A DNA stretch of 64,000 nucleotides from CAVSIP01 sp963728075 (GTDB lineage: Bacteria > Actinomycetota > Actinomycetes > JAFAQI01 > DASSKL01). The stretch spans positions 682,001 to 746,000 of the forward strand of contig CAVSIP010000001.1 in assembly GCA_963728075.1 (NCBI GenBank), read 5' to 3'. The translations under genes and the position numbers were made by a program. Of this stretch, positions 54,167 to 63,822 are shown in pieces; positions within the stretch are counted from its first letter, which is position 1, and each line of letters opens with the position of its first letter. The notes beneath the pieces are model-generated. The model worked only from the letters and a program-made list of their open reading frames with translations, had not been told where the DNA came from and ran no database searches.

Positions 54167-56296
54167 TCAAGGTAACACCGCGCCCGGCTGCGGGGGGCGC
54201 TGCTCGTCCGGCGCGTCGCCATCGGCCGGTGGACGCCGTGCCGCCTCCGCTGCCACGGCGACGGCGACCGGGATGGCGACGGTCAGCGCGATCGCCGGGA
54301 TCGCCACACCCGAGTCGTTGACCGCGAAGCCGACGACGCCCATGACGAGCACGGCGATGAGGCCGTCCCGCAGCTCCGGGCGCAGGTCGAAGGCGCGCCG
54401 CAGCCCGCCCCAGGGTCGGAACAGCAGGACCGTGACCAGCGCGATCGCCAGCGGTACGAGCAGGGTCAGCACGCTGTGCGTCAGCAGGTGCAGGTTCGCC
54501 TGGGCCTTGCGATGGATGACGGTCCCGGCGCCACCGTGCAGCACCTGGTCGACGAACCGCCCGAGATGGCTGCGGTCGGCGGGCGGTCGCGAGTAGTCCA
54601 GCAACGCGAACCCGGTGACGGCCACCACGGCGGCGCCGCCGGCGGCGGCGAGCCTCCCGACCGACACGCGCGTCCCGGTGACGAGCAGCCCGAGCACGAC
54701 GAACGCGGGCACCAGCGCGAGAACGCCCCCGAAGTCGTCCCCGAACGCCGGCGCGCCGTCGATCACCACGGCGACCAGCCCGAGGCCCGCGACGATGGCC
54801 AGTCGCGCCCGTCGGCCACGGCCGACGCAGAGCAGCGCCGCGGAGAGCAGCGCGGCCGAGGCGAACACCGCGTACGCGACGTTGCCGACGCCCACGAACC
54901 GGCCGGCGACCAGCGGCGAGTAGCCGGCCAGGCTGTTGAGCTGCAGATGCGCGCCGCTCACCAGGTCCGCGGCGAGCACCCCGAAGGTGACCCCGGCGAC
55001 GACCCCGGGCGGCCCCAGCAGGGTCCGGCGCCAGGGCCCGGCGAGGGCCACCCCGGCGACGACCGCGGTCGCCACCAGTGCGCTGACCCACAGCGCGACC
55101 GCCGGGTGGCCGAAGCGCCACCAGGAGGACACGTTGGCCAGGTAGGTGGCGATGACCCCGGCGGCGCCGACGATCGCACCAGCCCGCACCACCCCCAGCA
55201 GGCGCCCACGCTCACCACGGCTGGACGCCTGGCGCAGGCCGAGTGCGGCAAGCAGGTACAACCCCGCCTGGCCACCGACGAGCACCGCGAAGAACGGCGG
55301 GACGAGCGGGCGCTGCTGCTCCGCCGCGCGGTCGGCGAGCACCAGCCGGTCCACGACGTCGGCCGTGGCGGCGGGGGCCGTACCGTCGGCGTGCAGCCCC
55401 TGCCCGGCCATGCTGCGCGGCACGGTGACGCCGAGTGCCTGCAGCACGGTGGGCGCGAGGTCGATCAGCTGGACGTAGGGCGCCCGCCGCGTGGACGGGC
55501 TGACCAGCCAGGTGTGCGGGGCGCCGACGCCGCGCGCGATCAGGACGTGCAGGTGCGGCGCGTACCGCCCGGTCTCGGAGATGCCGGCGACGAGCAGCAG
55601 CGTGTGCGCGGGCAGGGCCGCGACGACCTGACGGAGCGCGGTGTCGACGCGGGCGACGGCGGTGCGCCGTACGGACGGGTTCGCCCTGGTGTCCTCCGGT
55701 CCGACGACCTGCAGGTCGCGCAGGCCTACGATCGTGAGCGCGCAGCGGCGGTAGAGAGCGGCCTCGTCGGTGTGGTACCCGACCTGCGCCACGTCACCGG
55801 ACGGGGTCGCGGCCGCCAGCGCCGCCCCCGGACCGATCGCCGTGGCGCAGAGCCCGGCCGACTGCAGGGCGGCCCCGAGCGCGCCGATCCGGGTTCCGTG
55901 CAGCAGCCCGCGGTTGTCCGCGGCGATCGTCTCCTGGGCGACGGAGCGCGAGGCGGCGTACAGCGGCGGGTACGGGTCACAGCCGGGCTTGCCGTCACTG
56001 GGGGCGCGGGCCCGGTTCCCGGCGCCGAGGGTCGCCCACCCGTCGAGGGGACAGGTCACGGACGAGGCCGCCCGCACCGACAGCGCACCGACGGCGCCCG
56101 AGCCGGTGAGCCCCCAGAGGGTCGGGGTGACCTGCTGGTCCACGTCACTCCAGACCAGGCCGGGTACGCCGACGACCACCACGTGGTCCGCCTGCGGGGT
56201 CCAGGAGGGCCGCTGCACCGCGCTTGCCGGACCGGCCGGCCACGGGCCCAGCAGGGCAACGGCGAGCAGCAGCAGCACGCCGACTCGCCGGGTCAC
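54167..56296 (-). CDS. Membrane protein with alkaline-phosphatase-like extracytoplasmic domain
   Basis: 709 aa, GTG start overlapping the glycosyltransferase stop by 4 bases. Signal sequence, then a 330-residue region with VVVVGVPGLVWSDVDQQVTP, YVQLIDLAPTVLQALGVTVP and SMAGQGLHADG, an arrangement seen in metalloenzymes of the alkaline-phosphatase/sulphatase/phosphoglycerate-mutase group. About ten membrane helices follow (for example FFAVLVGGQAGLYLLAALGL). Conserved in actinobacteria next to pyrG; function unknown. Expected to act on the outer face of the membrane. Confidence 0.8.
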   Translation of the reverse strand: MTRRVGVLLLLAVALLGPWPAGPASAVQRPSWTPQADHVVVVGVPGLVWSDVDQQVTPTLWGLTGSGAVGALSVRAASSVTCPLDGWATLGAGNRARAPSDGKPGCDPYPPLYAASRSVAQETIAADNRGLLHGTRIGALGAALQSAGLCATAIGPGAALAAATPSGDVAQVGYHTDEAALYRRCALTIVGLRDLQVVGPEDTRANPSVRRTAVARVDTALRQVVAALPAHTLLLVAGISETGRYAPHLHVLIARGVGAPHTWLVSPSTRRAPYVQLIDLAPTVLQALGVTVPRSMAGQGLHADGTAPAATADVVDRLVLADRAAEQQRPLVPPFFAVLVGGQAGLYLLAALGLRQASSRGERGRLLGVVRAGAIVGAAGVIATYLANVSSWWRFGHPAVALWVSALVATAVVAGVALAGPWRRTLLGPPGVVAGVTFGVLAADLVSGAHLQLNSLAGYSPLVAGRFVGVGNVAYAVFASAALLSAALLCVGRGRRARLAIVAGLGLVAVVIDGAPAFGDDFGGVLALVPAFVVLGLLVTGTRVSVGRLAAAGGAAVVAVTGFALLDYSRPPADRSHLGRFVDQVLHGGAGTVIHRKAQANLHLLTHSVLTLLVPLAIALVTVLLFRPWGGLRRAFDLRPELRDGLIAVLVMGVVGFAVNDSGVAIPAIALTVAIPVAVAVAAEAARRPPADGDAPDEQRPPQPGAVLP

Positions 56297-57387
56297 CCGC
56301 GCCTCCGCAGCTCCGCGTACACCGCCGCCACCTGGCCGACGGTGTCCTCCAGTGTCGGCCAGGTCGCCGCGAGGGCTCTGCCGTCCGCGACCAGCCTGCC
56401 GCGCAGCTCGGGGTCGTCGAGCAGCGTGGCGATCGCGCTGGCGACGGCGTCCGGGTCCGCGGCCGGGACGAGCAGCGCAGCGTCACCCACGAGCTCCGGG
56501 ATGCCTCCGACGCGCGTGGCGACCAGCGGTACGCCCGCGCGCAGCGCCTCCTGGGCGACGAGCGCCCGGGCCTCCCACACGCTCGTGAGCACCGCGACGT
56601 CTGCCGCGGCCAGGAGGTCGGCGACGTCCGACCGGTGACCGAGCAGCCGGACCGGGGCGCCGGCGTCCTCGACGAGCCGGCCGACCTGAGCACGCTGCGG
56701 CCCGTCGCCGGCGATCACGACCAGGGGCTGCGGGTCGCGGCCGGCCAGGACGGCGGCGGCGCGGACCAGCGTGGCGAAGTCCTTCTGCGGGTGCAGCCGG
56801 CCGACCGACAGCACGACCGGGTGCTGCCCGGCGTCGAGCTCCCGACGCACCGCGTCGCGGGTGCGGACCGCTGGGGGCAGCGGCGGCGCGGCGACCGGGC
56901 CGAGGCGGACGTCGCGCCCGCCGAGCAGGCGGGCCCGTTCCACCAGGTCGCTCGACGCGCCCAGCGTCACCGTCGCCGCGCGGGCGACGCGCCGTTCCAG
57001 CAGGCGGAACACGGCGCCGCGGGCGCCGCGGGCGAGCACCGCGTTGTGCCAGGTCACGACGAGCGGCGGGCCCGCGGCGGGCGGCAGCGACGCGAGCAGC
57101 CCCGCCCGCAGCCCGTGGGCGTGCACCACCTCGGCGCCGCGCACCGCCCCGGCGAGACGCGCGACCGCGCGGGCGTCTGCCAGCGGCCTGGGCCCCGCGG
57201 CGATCTCCACCGGGTGGAACGCGGCTCCCAGCGCGGCGAACCCGAACAGAGCGTCGGTCCCTGCCGGGCCGGCCACCCGCACCCGGTACCCGCGCTCGAG
57301 CAGCCCGGCGGCGAGCGAGTGCACGTGCCGGCCGATCCCGCCGGTGCTCGTCCCCAGCACGAGGGCCACGTCCCGGACGTCAGGCAC
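56293..57387 (-). CDS. GT4-family glycosyltransferase
   Basis: 364 aa, GTG start overlapping murJ by 8 bases. GT-B fold: N-terminal LVLGTSTGGIGRHVHSLAAG and VVHAHGLRAGLLASLP; C-terminal VLSVGRLHPQKDFATLVRAA, PLVVIAGDGPQRAQVGRLVE and the EALRAGVPLVATRVGGIPEL nucleotide-sugar site (EX7E-like). Likely transfers a sugar to a lipid or glycan on the cytosolic side. Donor and acceptor unknown. It is in the steA-steB-murJ operon, so envelope synthesis is likely. Confidence 0.9.
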   Translation of the reverse strand: MPDVRDVALVLGTSTGGIGRHVHSLAAGLLERGYRVRVAGPAGTDALFGFAALGAAFHPVEIAAGPRPLADARAVARLAGAVRGAEVVHAHGLRAGLLASLPPAAGPPLVVTWHNAVLARGARGAVFRLLERRVARAATVTLGASSDLVERARLLGGRDVRLGPVAAPPLPPAVRTRDAVRRELDAGQHPVVLSVGRLHPQKDFATLVRAAAVLAGRDPQPLVVIAGDGPQRAQVGRLVEDAGAPVRLLGHRSDVADLLAAADVAVLTSVWEARALVAQEALRAGVPLVATRVGGIPELVGDAALLVPAADPDAVASAIATLLDDPELRGRLVADGRALAATWPTLEDTVGQVAAVYAELRRRG

Positions 57388-58993
57388 GGAGCACCCGCCG
57401 GGACAGCAGCGCCCGCAGGTCCGCGCGGTCGAGCAGGTAGGCCACTGCGAGGAAGGTCGGCGCAGCGACCGCCGCGACCGCGGCGCAGACGCCGACGCTG
57501 GTGAGCGGACCGGCGCTGCCCAGCGACCGGGCGAGCAGCGTGCCGACCGCCGCCGCGGCGCCGCCGGCGAGCAGGCCGGCGCCCGCGGCCCGGGCGACCC
57601 CGTCGACCGCGGCCGATCCCGCGCCGCGGACCAAGGCGGCCACCAGCAGGGCGCCGGCGACGGTCATGCCGATGCTGTTGCCGAGGCCGAGGGCGGCGAC
57701 CGCCCAGTCGCGGGGCAGGGCGGCGACGAGCGCGATGTCCGCCACGATGACGGTCGCCCAGCCGATCGCCGTCGACACGGCCGGCGAGCGGGCGTCCCCG
57801 CGTGCGTAGAGCGCCCGGGACAGGTGCGCGACCAGTCCGTAGCCGAGCAGGCCCGGGGCGAACGTGACGACTGCGCGGGCCAGCTGGGCCGGGTCCGCGT
57901 CGCCGCGGGCCCCGAGGATGAAGACCCGGGCGCCGGGAACGGCAGCCGCCGCCAGCACGGCCGCGGCGGCGGCGGTGGCCAGGAGCAGCGCGCGCGTGGT
58001 CCGGGCCACCACGTCGGCGTACGCGGCCTCGTCGCCGTCGGCGTGCCGCGCCGACAGCGTCGGGAACGCGCTGGTGGCGATCGGCACCGCGACCACCGCC
58101 CAGGGCAGCAGGAAGACGGTCCAGGCGATCGTGTAGAGCACCACCGCACCGGACGTGCCGTCGGCGTTCGCCAGGCGCAGCACGACCGCGGTCGCGACCT
58201 GCTGACCGGCGAGCACCACCGCACCCGACCAGGCCAGCCGGCGGACCCGTCTGGCCACCCCGGGCGGGAACCGCAGGGTCGGGCGCAGCCGGATGCCCGT
58301 ACGCCGTAGCGGGACGAGCAGCGGCAGGGCCAGCGCGGCGACCCCGAGCGTGGTGCCGATGGAGAGGACGAGCTCCTCGCCGAGGCCGAGGCGGGCGAGG
58401 CTGCCGCGGGCCGCCCCGGCGGTGACCGCGTACAGGACGTAGGCACCGATCACGACCAGGCTCGACAGCAGCGGCGCCAGGGCGGGCCCCAGGAACCGGC
58501 GGTGCGCCTGCAGGATGCCGGTGAACACCACGGCCATGCCGTAGAGCAGCACCTGGGGCATGAACACGACCAGCATGCGGGCGCCGGTGTCGACGACCTG
58601 GTCGCGGCTGCAGCTGCCGTGACCAGCACCGACCAGCACACCGATCAGCGGGCGCGCGAGCAGCGCACCCGCCACCGCCAGCGGGACGAGCAGCACGCCG
58701 GCCCAGGTCAGCAGCGCGGACGACGTACGCCGCGCCTCCGCCAGGTCGCCGCGCTCCACCGCCCCCGCCAGGACGGGCACCACGAGGCTCGCCAGCGCAC
58801 CTCCGGCGACGATCTCGAAGACGATGTTCGGGACCGTGTTCGCCGTGTAGTACGCGTCCCCGAGACAGTTCGGGCCGACCGTGCGGGCGAAGACGAGCAG
58901 CCGGCCGAACCCGACCGCCCGGGCGGCCACGGTGACGACCGCGATCAGCAGGGCCGCCCGGGCCAGACCTGCGCCTCGCGAGGTGCCGGTCAC
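57380..58993 (-). CDS. murJ: MurJ/MviN-like lipid flippase
   Basis: 537 aa with about 13-14 hydrophobic segments. It starts ALLIAVVTVAARAVGFGRLL, has GDAYYTANTVPNIVFEIVAG, LLTWAGVLLVPLAVAGALLA and GLLGYGLVAHLSRALYARGD. These fit the MATE/MOP-type flippase family of lipid II or other polyprenol-linked glycans. Which substrate it moves is not known; as it is next to a GT4 and a PNPT-like gene it may handle a special glycolipid. GTG start, 4-base overlap with the gene upstream. Confidence 0.85.
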   Translation of the reverse strand: MTGTSRGAGLARAALLIAVVTVAARAVGFGRLLVFARTVGPNCLGDAYYTANTVPNIVFEIVAGGALASLVVPVLAGAVERGDLAEARRTSSALLTWAGVLLVPLAVAGALLARPLIGVLVGAGHGSCSRDQVVDTGARMLVVFMPQVLLYGMAVVFTGILQAHRRFLGPALAPLLSSLVVIGAYVLYAVTAGAARGSLARLGLGEELVLSIGTTLGVAALALPLLVPLRRTGIRLRPTLRFPPGVARRVRRLAWSGAVVLAGQQVATAVVLRLANADGTSGAVVLYTIAWTVFLLPWAVVAVPIATSAFPTLSARHADGDEAAYADVVARTTRALLLATAAAAAVLAAAAVPGARVFILGARGDADPAQLARAVVTFAPGLLGYGLVAHLSRALYARGDARSPAVSTAIGWATVIVADIALVAALPRDWAVAALGLGNSIGMTVAGALLVAALVRGAGSAAVDGVARAAGAGLLAGGAAAAVGTLLARSLGSAGPLTSVGVCAAVAAVAAPTFLAVAYLLDRADLRALLSRRVLRA

Positions 58994-59859
58994 CGGAGGG
59001 CGGGGTCCGGTGGCGCGACCGGCTCCACGACGGCCGCTTCCGCCGGCCCCTCCCGGCGGCCGAGGGAGTCGAGGGCCCGCAGCACGGCCGTCCGCTCGAT
59101 CACCGCGCTGAAGCTCACCCGCTCACTGGCGGCGGTCAGCGCGGTGACCGCGGCGAGGGCGCTCAACCGAACGCGCCGCGGGCTGCCGGCGAGCGCCAGC
59201 CCCAGCAGGGCCCCGAGGGGGTTCGCGCCGCCGTCGCCGAGCATGCCCCGCTCACCCAGGTCGTCCGGCAGCCCCGCGGCCGCCGCTCCGGCCACGGCGG
59301 CGGCCACCGGAGCGCCCGGCCCCGGGGTGGCCACGGCGGCAGTACCCGTGACGAGACAGACCTTCAGCGCGCGGCCGGGTCGCAGGTCGAGCAGGTTCAC
59401 CAGGTTGGCGGAGCCGGCCACGAGCGCCCCCGTGACGACGATGTCGGTGGCACGGTCCTCGGCGAGAGCGGCGGCGGCCAGCCCGGCGAGACCGATACCC
59501 GTGAGCTTGGCCAGCCCGGTCGTGACCTCGCCGCGGCGCAGCGCGCCGAGATGTCCGCGGAAGCCCCGCGCGTGCGTCTGCCCGAACAGGTCGTCGTACA
59601 CGCCCAGAGCCGTGGCGGTGCCGCCGGCCACCAGCGCGGCGCCGCGCAGGCCGGGCGTCAGCGCAGCGGCCGTGGTGGCGCCGAGGGCGGTCGCGGGCCC
59701 GACGAGCAGGCTCACCTCACGTCCGCGGTAGTTCGTCCGGGTCCAGCGGGCGGCTCCACCGGGCGGCCGGCGCCGCAGGCCCTGGCGTACGGCGAGTGTC
59801 ACCGCCGCACTGGTCCCGGCGAGCACGGCGCACGCCGCGGCTCGGCGAGCAGGGCTCAC
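58990..59859 (-). CDS. Membrane protein related to PNPT (MraY/WecA) transferases
   Basis: 289 aa, nine or ten hydrophobic segments. It keeps spaced landmarks of polyprenyl-phosphate sugar-1-phosphate transferases: LGVYDDLFGQTHARGFRGHL (Asp-Asp), NLVNLLDLRPGRALKV (Asn/Asp) and GERGMLGDGGANPLGALLGL. The Asp-Asp and HIH regions of MraY are shortened, and the length is smaller than MraY (about 330-370). It may be a divergent or inactive relative. Position: between steB and murJ with 4-base overlaps to both, so function in the same envelope pathway is likely. Confidence 0.65.
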   Translation of the reverse strand: MSPARRAAACAVLAGTSAAVTLAVRQGLRRRPPGGAARWTRTNYRGREVSLLVGPATALGATTAAALTPGLRGAALVAGGTATALGVYDDLFGQTHARGFRGHLGALRRGEVTTGLAKLTGIGLAGLAAAALAEDRATDIVVTGALVAGSANLVNLLDLRPGRALKVCLVTGTAAVATPGPGAPVAAAVAGAAAAGLPDDLGERGMLGDGGANPLGALLGLALAGSPRRVRLSALAAVTALTAASERVSFSAVIERTAVLRALDSLGRREGPAEAAVVEPVAPPDPALR

Positions 59860-60842
59860 GGCCGCGCGCTCGCTGACGCGCTCGGGGAGCTGCTCGGGCC
59901 GGGCGAGGGGGTCGGGCCCGGGAAGGCCTTGACCGCGGCGGCGGCGGTGTCGAAGGTCGCGGCCTTGCCGGCGAGCTGGCCGGCCAGCGCGAACACGGCA
60001 GCGGTCCGCCCGCTCGGCAGGTCGGCGGACGGCACCGTGGAGACGTGGTCGGAGAAACCCCCGTCGTGGGTGATCGCGTCCAGTACGTTGCCGTCACCGG
60101 TGGCGGCGGCCGTGGTCAGCGCAACCACCGCTCCGGCGCTGGCCTGGTCGAGCTCACGGGCGAGCGCGACGACCGCAGAGTCCGTCGCTGCCTGGGTCTT
60201 CGGCTCAGCGGGCGCCGAGCCGACCAGCAGCAGGGCCGTGGTGCCGGGCCGCGGGTTCTCGCCGTGGACGGCGAGCAGCTGCCCGTCCGTGTACGCGGCC
60301 AAGGTGCCGGCGAGGTCGTCGGCAGTGGCCGGCGTCGCGTCGGGCTTGTGGACGAGGACCGACGCGAGCTGGGCTGCCGCCCGCTGGGCGCCGGTGCCCT
60401 CGGGAAGGGTCACGTCAGGTCCCGCCAGCCGGCCGGCCAGCGAGCCGAGCAGGGCGTCCTGGGCGGGGTCGACGTACTGGTCCCGCAGCTGGACGTCCGC
60501 GGCCACCGAGGCCCCGGCCGCGCGGAGCGCCGCCTCGGCCTGCTTGCGGATGTCGGCGCTGAGGCCCGGGGTGCTCACCACGGTGACGCTCTGCCCGGCG
60601 AGCAGGCCGGCCACGGCGTACGGCTGCGCTGCCTCCGCGAAGGTCTGCTCGTCGGCGTTCTGCTGCTGCAGCGACTCGATCTCCTGCTCGAGGTTGGAGT
60701 TGCTGCGGGCGAGGTTGTTCGTGCGGCCCTGCAGGTCGTCGAGGATCGGCCCGTTGAGGGTCGTGGTGCCGACGATGATGCCGATGCCCAGCGCGAGGAA
60801 GACCGCCACGATCGAGACGACGTGGTAGCGGAAGTCGATCAT
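59856..60842 (-). CDS. steB: Outer-face membrane protein SteB/MctB (copper-transporter-like)
   Basis: 328 aa, ATG inside the steA stop (ATGA). N-terminal helix IDFRYHVVSIVAVFLALGIG then a long coiled coil (NNLARSNSNLEQEIESLQQQ) and an alpha/beta domain (SVTVVSTPGLSADIRKQAEA). It ends in a Pro/Ser-rich tail. The family includes mycobacterial MctB (channel protein linked to copper tolerance) and corynebacterial SteB, which works with SteA in septal peptidoglycan cleavage. Division is the more general role; copper is family-level inference. Confidence 0.88.
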   Translation of the reverse strand: MIDFRYHVVSIVAVFLALGIGIIVGTTTLNGPILDDLQGRTNNLARSNSNLEQEIESLQQQNADEQTFAEAAQPYAVAGLLAGQSVTVVSTPGLSADIRKQAEAALRAAGASVAADVQLRDQYVDPAQDALLGSLAGRLAGPDVTLPEGTGAQRAAAQLASVLVHKPDATPATADDLAGTLAAYTDGQLLAVHGENPRPGTTALLLVGSAPAEPKTQAATDSAVVALARELDQASAGAVVALTTAAATGDGNVLDAITHDGGFSDHVSTVPSADLPSGRTAAVFALAGQLAGKAATFDTAAAAVKAFPGPTPSPGPSSSPSASASARP

Positions 60843-62029
60843 GAAACCAGCCCGTTCAGCCAGTGGGTGAAGTGGTTCCACTGCACCTGGAAGAAGGTGA
60901 CGTACAGGTCGCCGGCCGGTGACACGGCCGCCGCCGCCGCCAGCGTGAACAGGGTCGCCAGGGCCAGCAGGACGAGGGACGAGGTCTTGATCCGCGCCCG
61001 GTAGAGCATGCTCACGCCCTTGGCGTCGACGAGCTTCCCGCCGACCCGCAGCCGGGTGAGGAACGTGCTCGCCATCCCGCTGCGCCCCTTGTCGAGGAAC
61101 TCGACGAGCGTCGCGTGCGTCCCCACCGCCACGATGAGGCTGGCGCCCTTGTCGTCGGCGATCAGCATCGCGACGTCCTCGCTGGTCCCGGCGGCCGGGA
61201 ACACCACGGACGGGACCCCCAGCTCCTCGACCCGGGCCAACCCGGGCGCCCGGCCGTCGCGGTAGGCGTGCACGACGATCTCCGCGCCGCACCGCAGCGC
61301 CTCGGCGGAGACGGAGTCCATGTCACCGACGATGAGGTCGGGGCGCAGCCCGGCCTCGAGCAGCGCGTCGCCGCCGCCGTCCACCGCGATGATGGCGGGG
61401 CGGTACTCGCGGATGTACGGCCGCAGCGTGGCCAGGTCCTCGCGGTAGTGGTAGCCGCGCACGACGATGAGCACATGCCGGTCGTCGAGGTCGGTGCGGA
61501 TCTCCGGGACGCCGATGCCGTCGAGCAGCAGGTCCCGCTCGCGACGGAGGTACTCCATGGTGTTGCTGGCGAAGGCCTCCATCTGGGTCGACAGCCCCGC
61601 CCGCGCCTCCGCCATGGCCGCCGTCACGCTGTCAGCGGTGAGCTGCGTCCCGCGCGCCAGCACCTCGCCGTCGTGGCCGTAGAGGGCGTCGTCGAGCAGC
61701 CGTACGGTGTCGCCCTCCCGGAGGGCGCCGCAGACGTCCGGGCCGACGCCGTCGAGCAGCGGGATGCCGGCGGCGACGAGGATCTCCGGCCCGAGGTTGG
61801 GGTAGCGCCCGCTGATGCTCGGCGCCACGTTGACCACGGCGACGACCTCGGCGGCGACGAGCTGCTCGGCGGCGACCCGGTCGATGTCGACGTGGTCGAT
61901 GATCGCGATGTCGCCCGGCCGCAGGCGCTTGGCGAGATCCTTCGTCCGCCGGTCCAGCCGCGCGACGCCGACGACGCCGGGCGGCCGGTCGCCCGACCGG
62001 CGGCCTCGGCGTCGGGTCGCAAGTCCCAT
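60839..62029 (-). CDS. steA: SteA-like cytokinesis protein (thiamine-pyrophosphokinase-like fold)
   Basis: 396 aa from ATG 62029. Regions: RLRPGDIAIIDHVDIDRVAA, LGPEILVAAGIPLLDGVG, the glycine-rich VDGGGDALLEAGLRPDLIVG with DMDSVS (TPK-like active-site pattern), and a C-terminal membrane segment SLVLLALATLFTLAAAAAVS. In Corynebacterium SteA forms a complex with SteB and controls a cell-wall hydrolase. The upstream open frame is the tail of shifted recN, not part of this protein. Confidence 0.9.
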   Translation of the reverse strand: MGLATRRRGRRSGDRPPGVVGVARLDRRTKDLAKRLRPGDIAIIDHVDIDRVAAEQLVAAEVVAVVNVAPSISGRYPNLGPEILVAAGIPLLDGVGPDVCGALREGDTVRLLDDALYGHDGEVLARGTQLTADSVTAAMAEARAGLSTQMEAFASNTMEYLRRERDLLLDGIGVPEIRTDLDDRHVLIVVRGYHYREDLATLRPYIREYRPAIIAVDGGGDALLEAGLRPDLIVGDMDSVSAEALRCGAEIVVHAYRDGRAPGLARVEELGVPSVVFPAAGTSEDVAMLIADDKGASLIVAVGTHATLVEFLDKGRSGMASTFLTRLRVGGKLVDAKGVSMLYRARIKTSSLVLLALATLFTLAAAAAVSPAGDLYVTFFQVQWNHFTHWLNGLVS

Positions 62030-62093
62030 GTCCCGTCGATCGTGCCAGGGGCCCGGGACCGGTCGCGCGCAGCGCCGCCGCGGGCGTGGCGGG

Positions 62094-63787
62094 CTAGGCG
62101 GCTTGCTGCTCGCCGCGGCGGCCAGCAGCTCCTCCGCGTGACCGCGGGCGAGGTCGGAGTCCTCCAGGCCCGCGAGCATGCGCGAGAGCTCCCGGATGCG
62201 GTCCTCCCCCTCGACGGCGTGCACCCCGCTGCGCGTGACCGGCCGTCGTCGGTCTTCACGACGACCAGGTGGCGGTCGGCGAACGCGGCGACCTGCGGCA
62301 GGTGGGTGACCACGACGACCTGCGCGTACCTGGCCAGCTGGGCGAGTCGCCGGCCGATCTCGACCGCCGCCCGGCCGCCCACCCCGGCGTCGACCTCGTC
62401 GAAGACGAACGTGGGCACCGGGTCCGCGCCCGCGAAGGCGACCTCGACCGCCAGCATCACGCGCGAGAGCTCGCCCCCGGAGGCCCCGCGGTGCGATCGG
62501 GCGTGCCGGGCGCACCGGCGTGCGGGGTGAGCAACAGCTCGACCTCGTCGAGCGCCGGTCGCCCGCGCGTCAGCTCCGGCGTCGTCGCGTGACGGCGACG
62601 TCCAGGCGGGCGTGGCGGCATGGCCAGACCGGCCAGCTCGGCCGTCACGGCTGCGGCGAAGCTCTCCGCAGCTGCGGTGCGATGCTCGGTGAGCGTCGCC
62701 GCCAGGCGTGCCAGCTCCCCGGCGAGCGTCGCCTGCTCGGCCGCGAGCCGGTCGACCCGCTCGTCGTCGTCCTGCACCGACGCCAGCCGGGAGGCGGCGT
62801 CCCCGGCCCAGACGAGTCGGGTCGTCGTACTTGCGTTCCAGGGCGCGGAGCACCGCGAGCCGCTGCTGGGCGGCCTCCAGCCGCAGCGGGTCGGACTCGA
62901 CCCCGCCCGCGTACGAGGCGAGCTCGCCGGCGACGTCGCTCAGCACGTAGCCGGCCTCCCCCAGCCGCCCGGCCAGCGCCTCGAGCGCCGGGTCGTGGCC
63001 GCTCTGCGCGTCGAGCGCGCGGCGGGCGGCGGCGACGAGCGCCGAGGGCGTCGGTCCCGTCCACGTCGTCGCTGGACAGCGCGGCGTGCGCCACGCCGGC
63101 GGCCTCGCGCAGCGCCTCGGCGTGGGCGAGCCGCTCCACCTCGGCCGCCACGTCGGCCGTCCTCCCCCGGCTGCGGGTCGGCGGCGGCGATCTCCGCCAG
63201 GCCGAACCGCAGCACGTCCGCCTCCTGGGCGCGTTCCCGGCGGCGTGCGCGCAGGTCGTCGAGCTCGGCGCTGATCGCGCGGTGCTGCGCCCACGCGGCT
63301 GCGTACGCCGCGAGCGGCTCCCCGACCGCACTGCCGGCGTAGCGGTCCAGCGCGGCCCGCTGGACGCCGGGGCGCAGCAGCCGCTGCTGGTCGGACTGGC
63401 CGTGCACCGCCACCAGGTGCTCGGCCAGCTCGGCGAGCAGGGCCGCGGGCACGGTACGGCCGCCCGCGTACGCGCGGGAGCGGCCCTCCGCCTCGACGGT
63501 GCGCGCCAGCAGCAGCGCGCCGTCGTCGAGGTCGGCTCCCGCCTCGGTCGCCCGCGACAGTGCCGGGGAGCCGTCGGGCAGCACGACCCGACCCTCTACG
63601 AGCGCCGCGGCGCGCCCGGCCGGACCAGGGCCGCGTCCGCACGGCCGCCGAGCAGCAGCGACAGGCCGGTGACCACCATCGTCTTGCCGGCACCGGTCTC
63701 CCCCGTGACCACGGTGAGGCCCGGTGACAGCTCGAGCACGGCCTCGTCGATGACGCCGAGGTCGCGGAGGCGGATCTCCTCGAGCAC
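62094..63787 (-). pseudogene. recN: DNA repair protein RecN, about ten frameshifts
   Basis: Start GTG 63787, stop TAG at 62094-62096 if the last frame is corrected. Recognised in pieces: LEEIRLRDLGVIDEAVLELS, TVVTGETGAGKTMVVTGLSL (Walker A), AELAEHLVAVHGQSDQQRLL, MPHARLDVAV, GASGGELSRVMLAVEVAFAG (ABC signature), TFVFDEVDAGVGGRAAVEIG and THLPQVAAFADRHLVVVKTD. Shifts near 63615, 63165, 63056, 62825, 62615, 62590, 62565, 62500, 62485 and 62245, and perhaps one near 62110. Residues between shifts are conserved. Expected: a coiled-coil ABC ATPase for double-strand-break repair. The indel density is inconsistent with simple decay and points to error or an unpolished region. Confidence 0.8.
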
Positions 63788-63822
63788 GCCCCGACGATAC
63801 GGAGGAGGGCCGACGGTGCCGG

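Noticed and set aside
54476..56638. A 720-aa plus-strand open frame
   Set aside because: Antisense to the phosphatase-like gene; its Arg/His/Gly-rich composition has no domain and it is a typical high-GC shadow.
60839..62515. A recN-steA fusion protein
   Set aside because: The recN frame is shifted; steA has a clear own start (ATG 62029) and recN has a stop at 62094 in the corrected frame.
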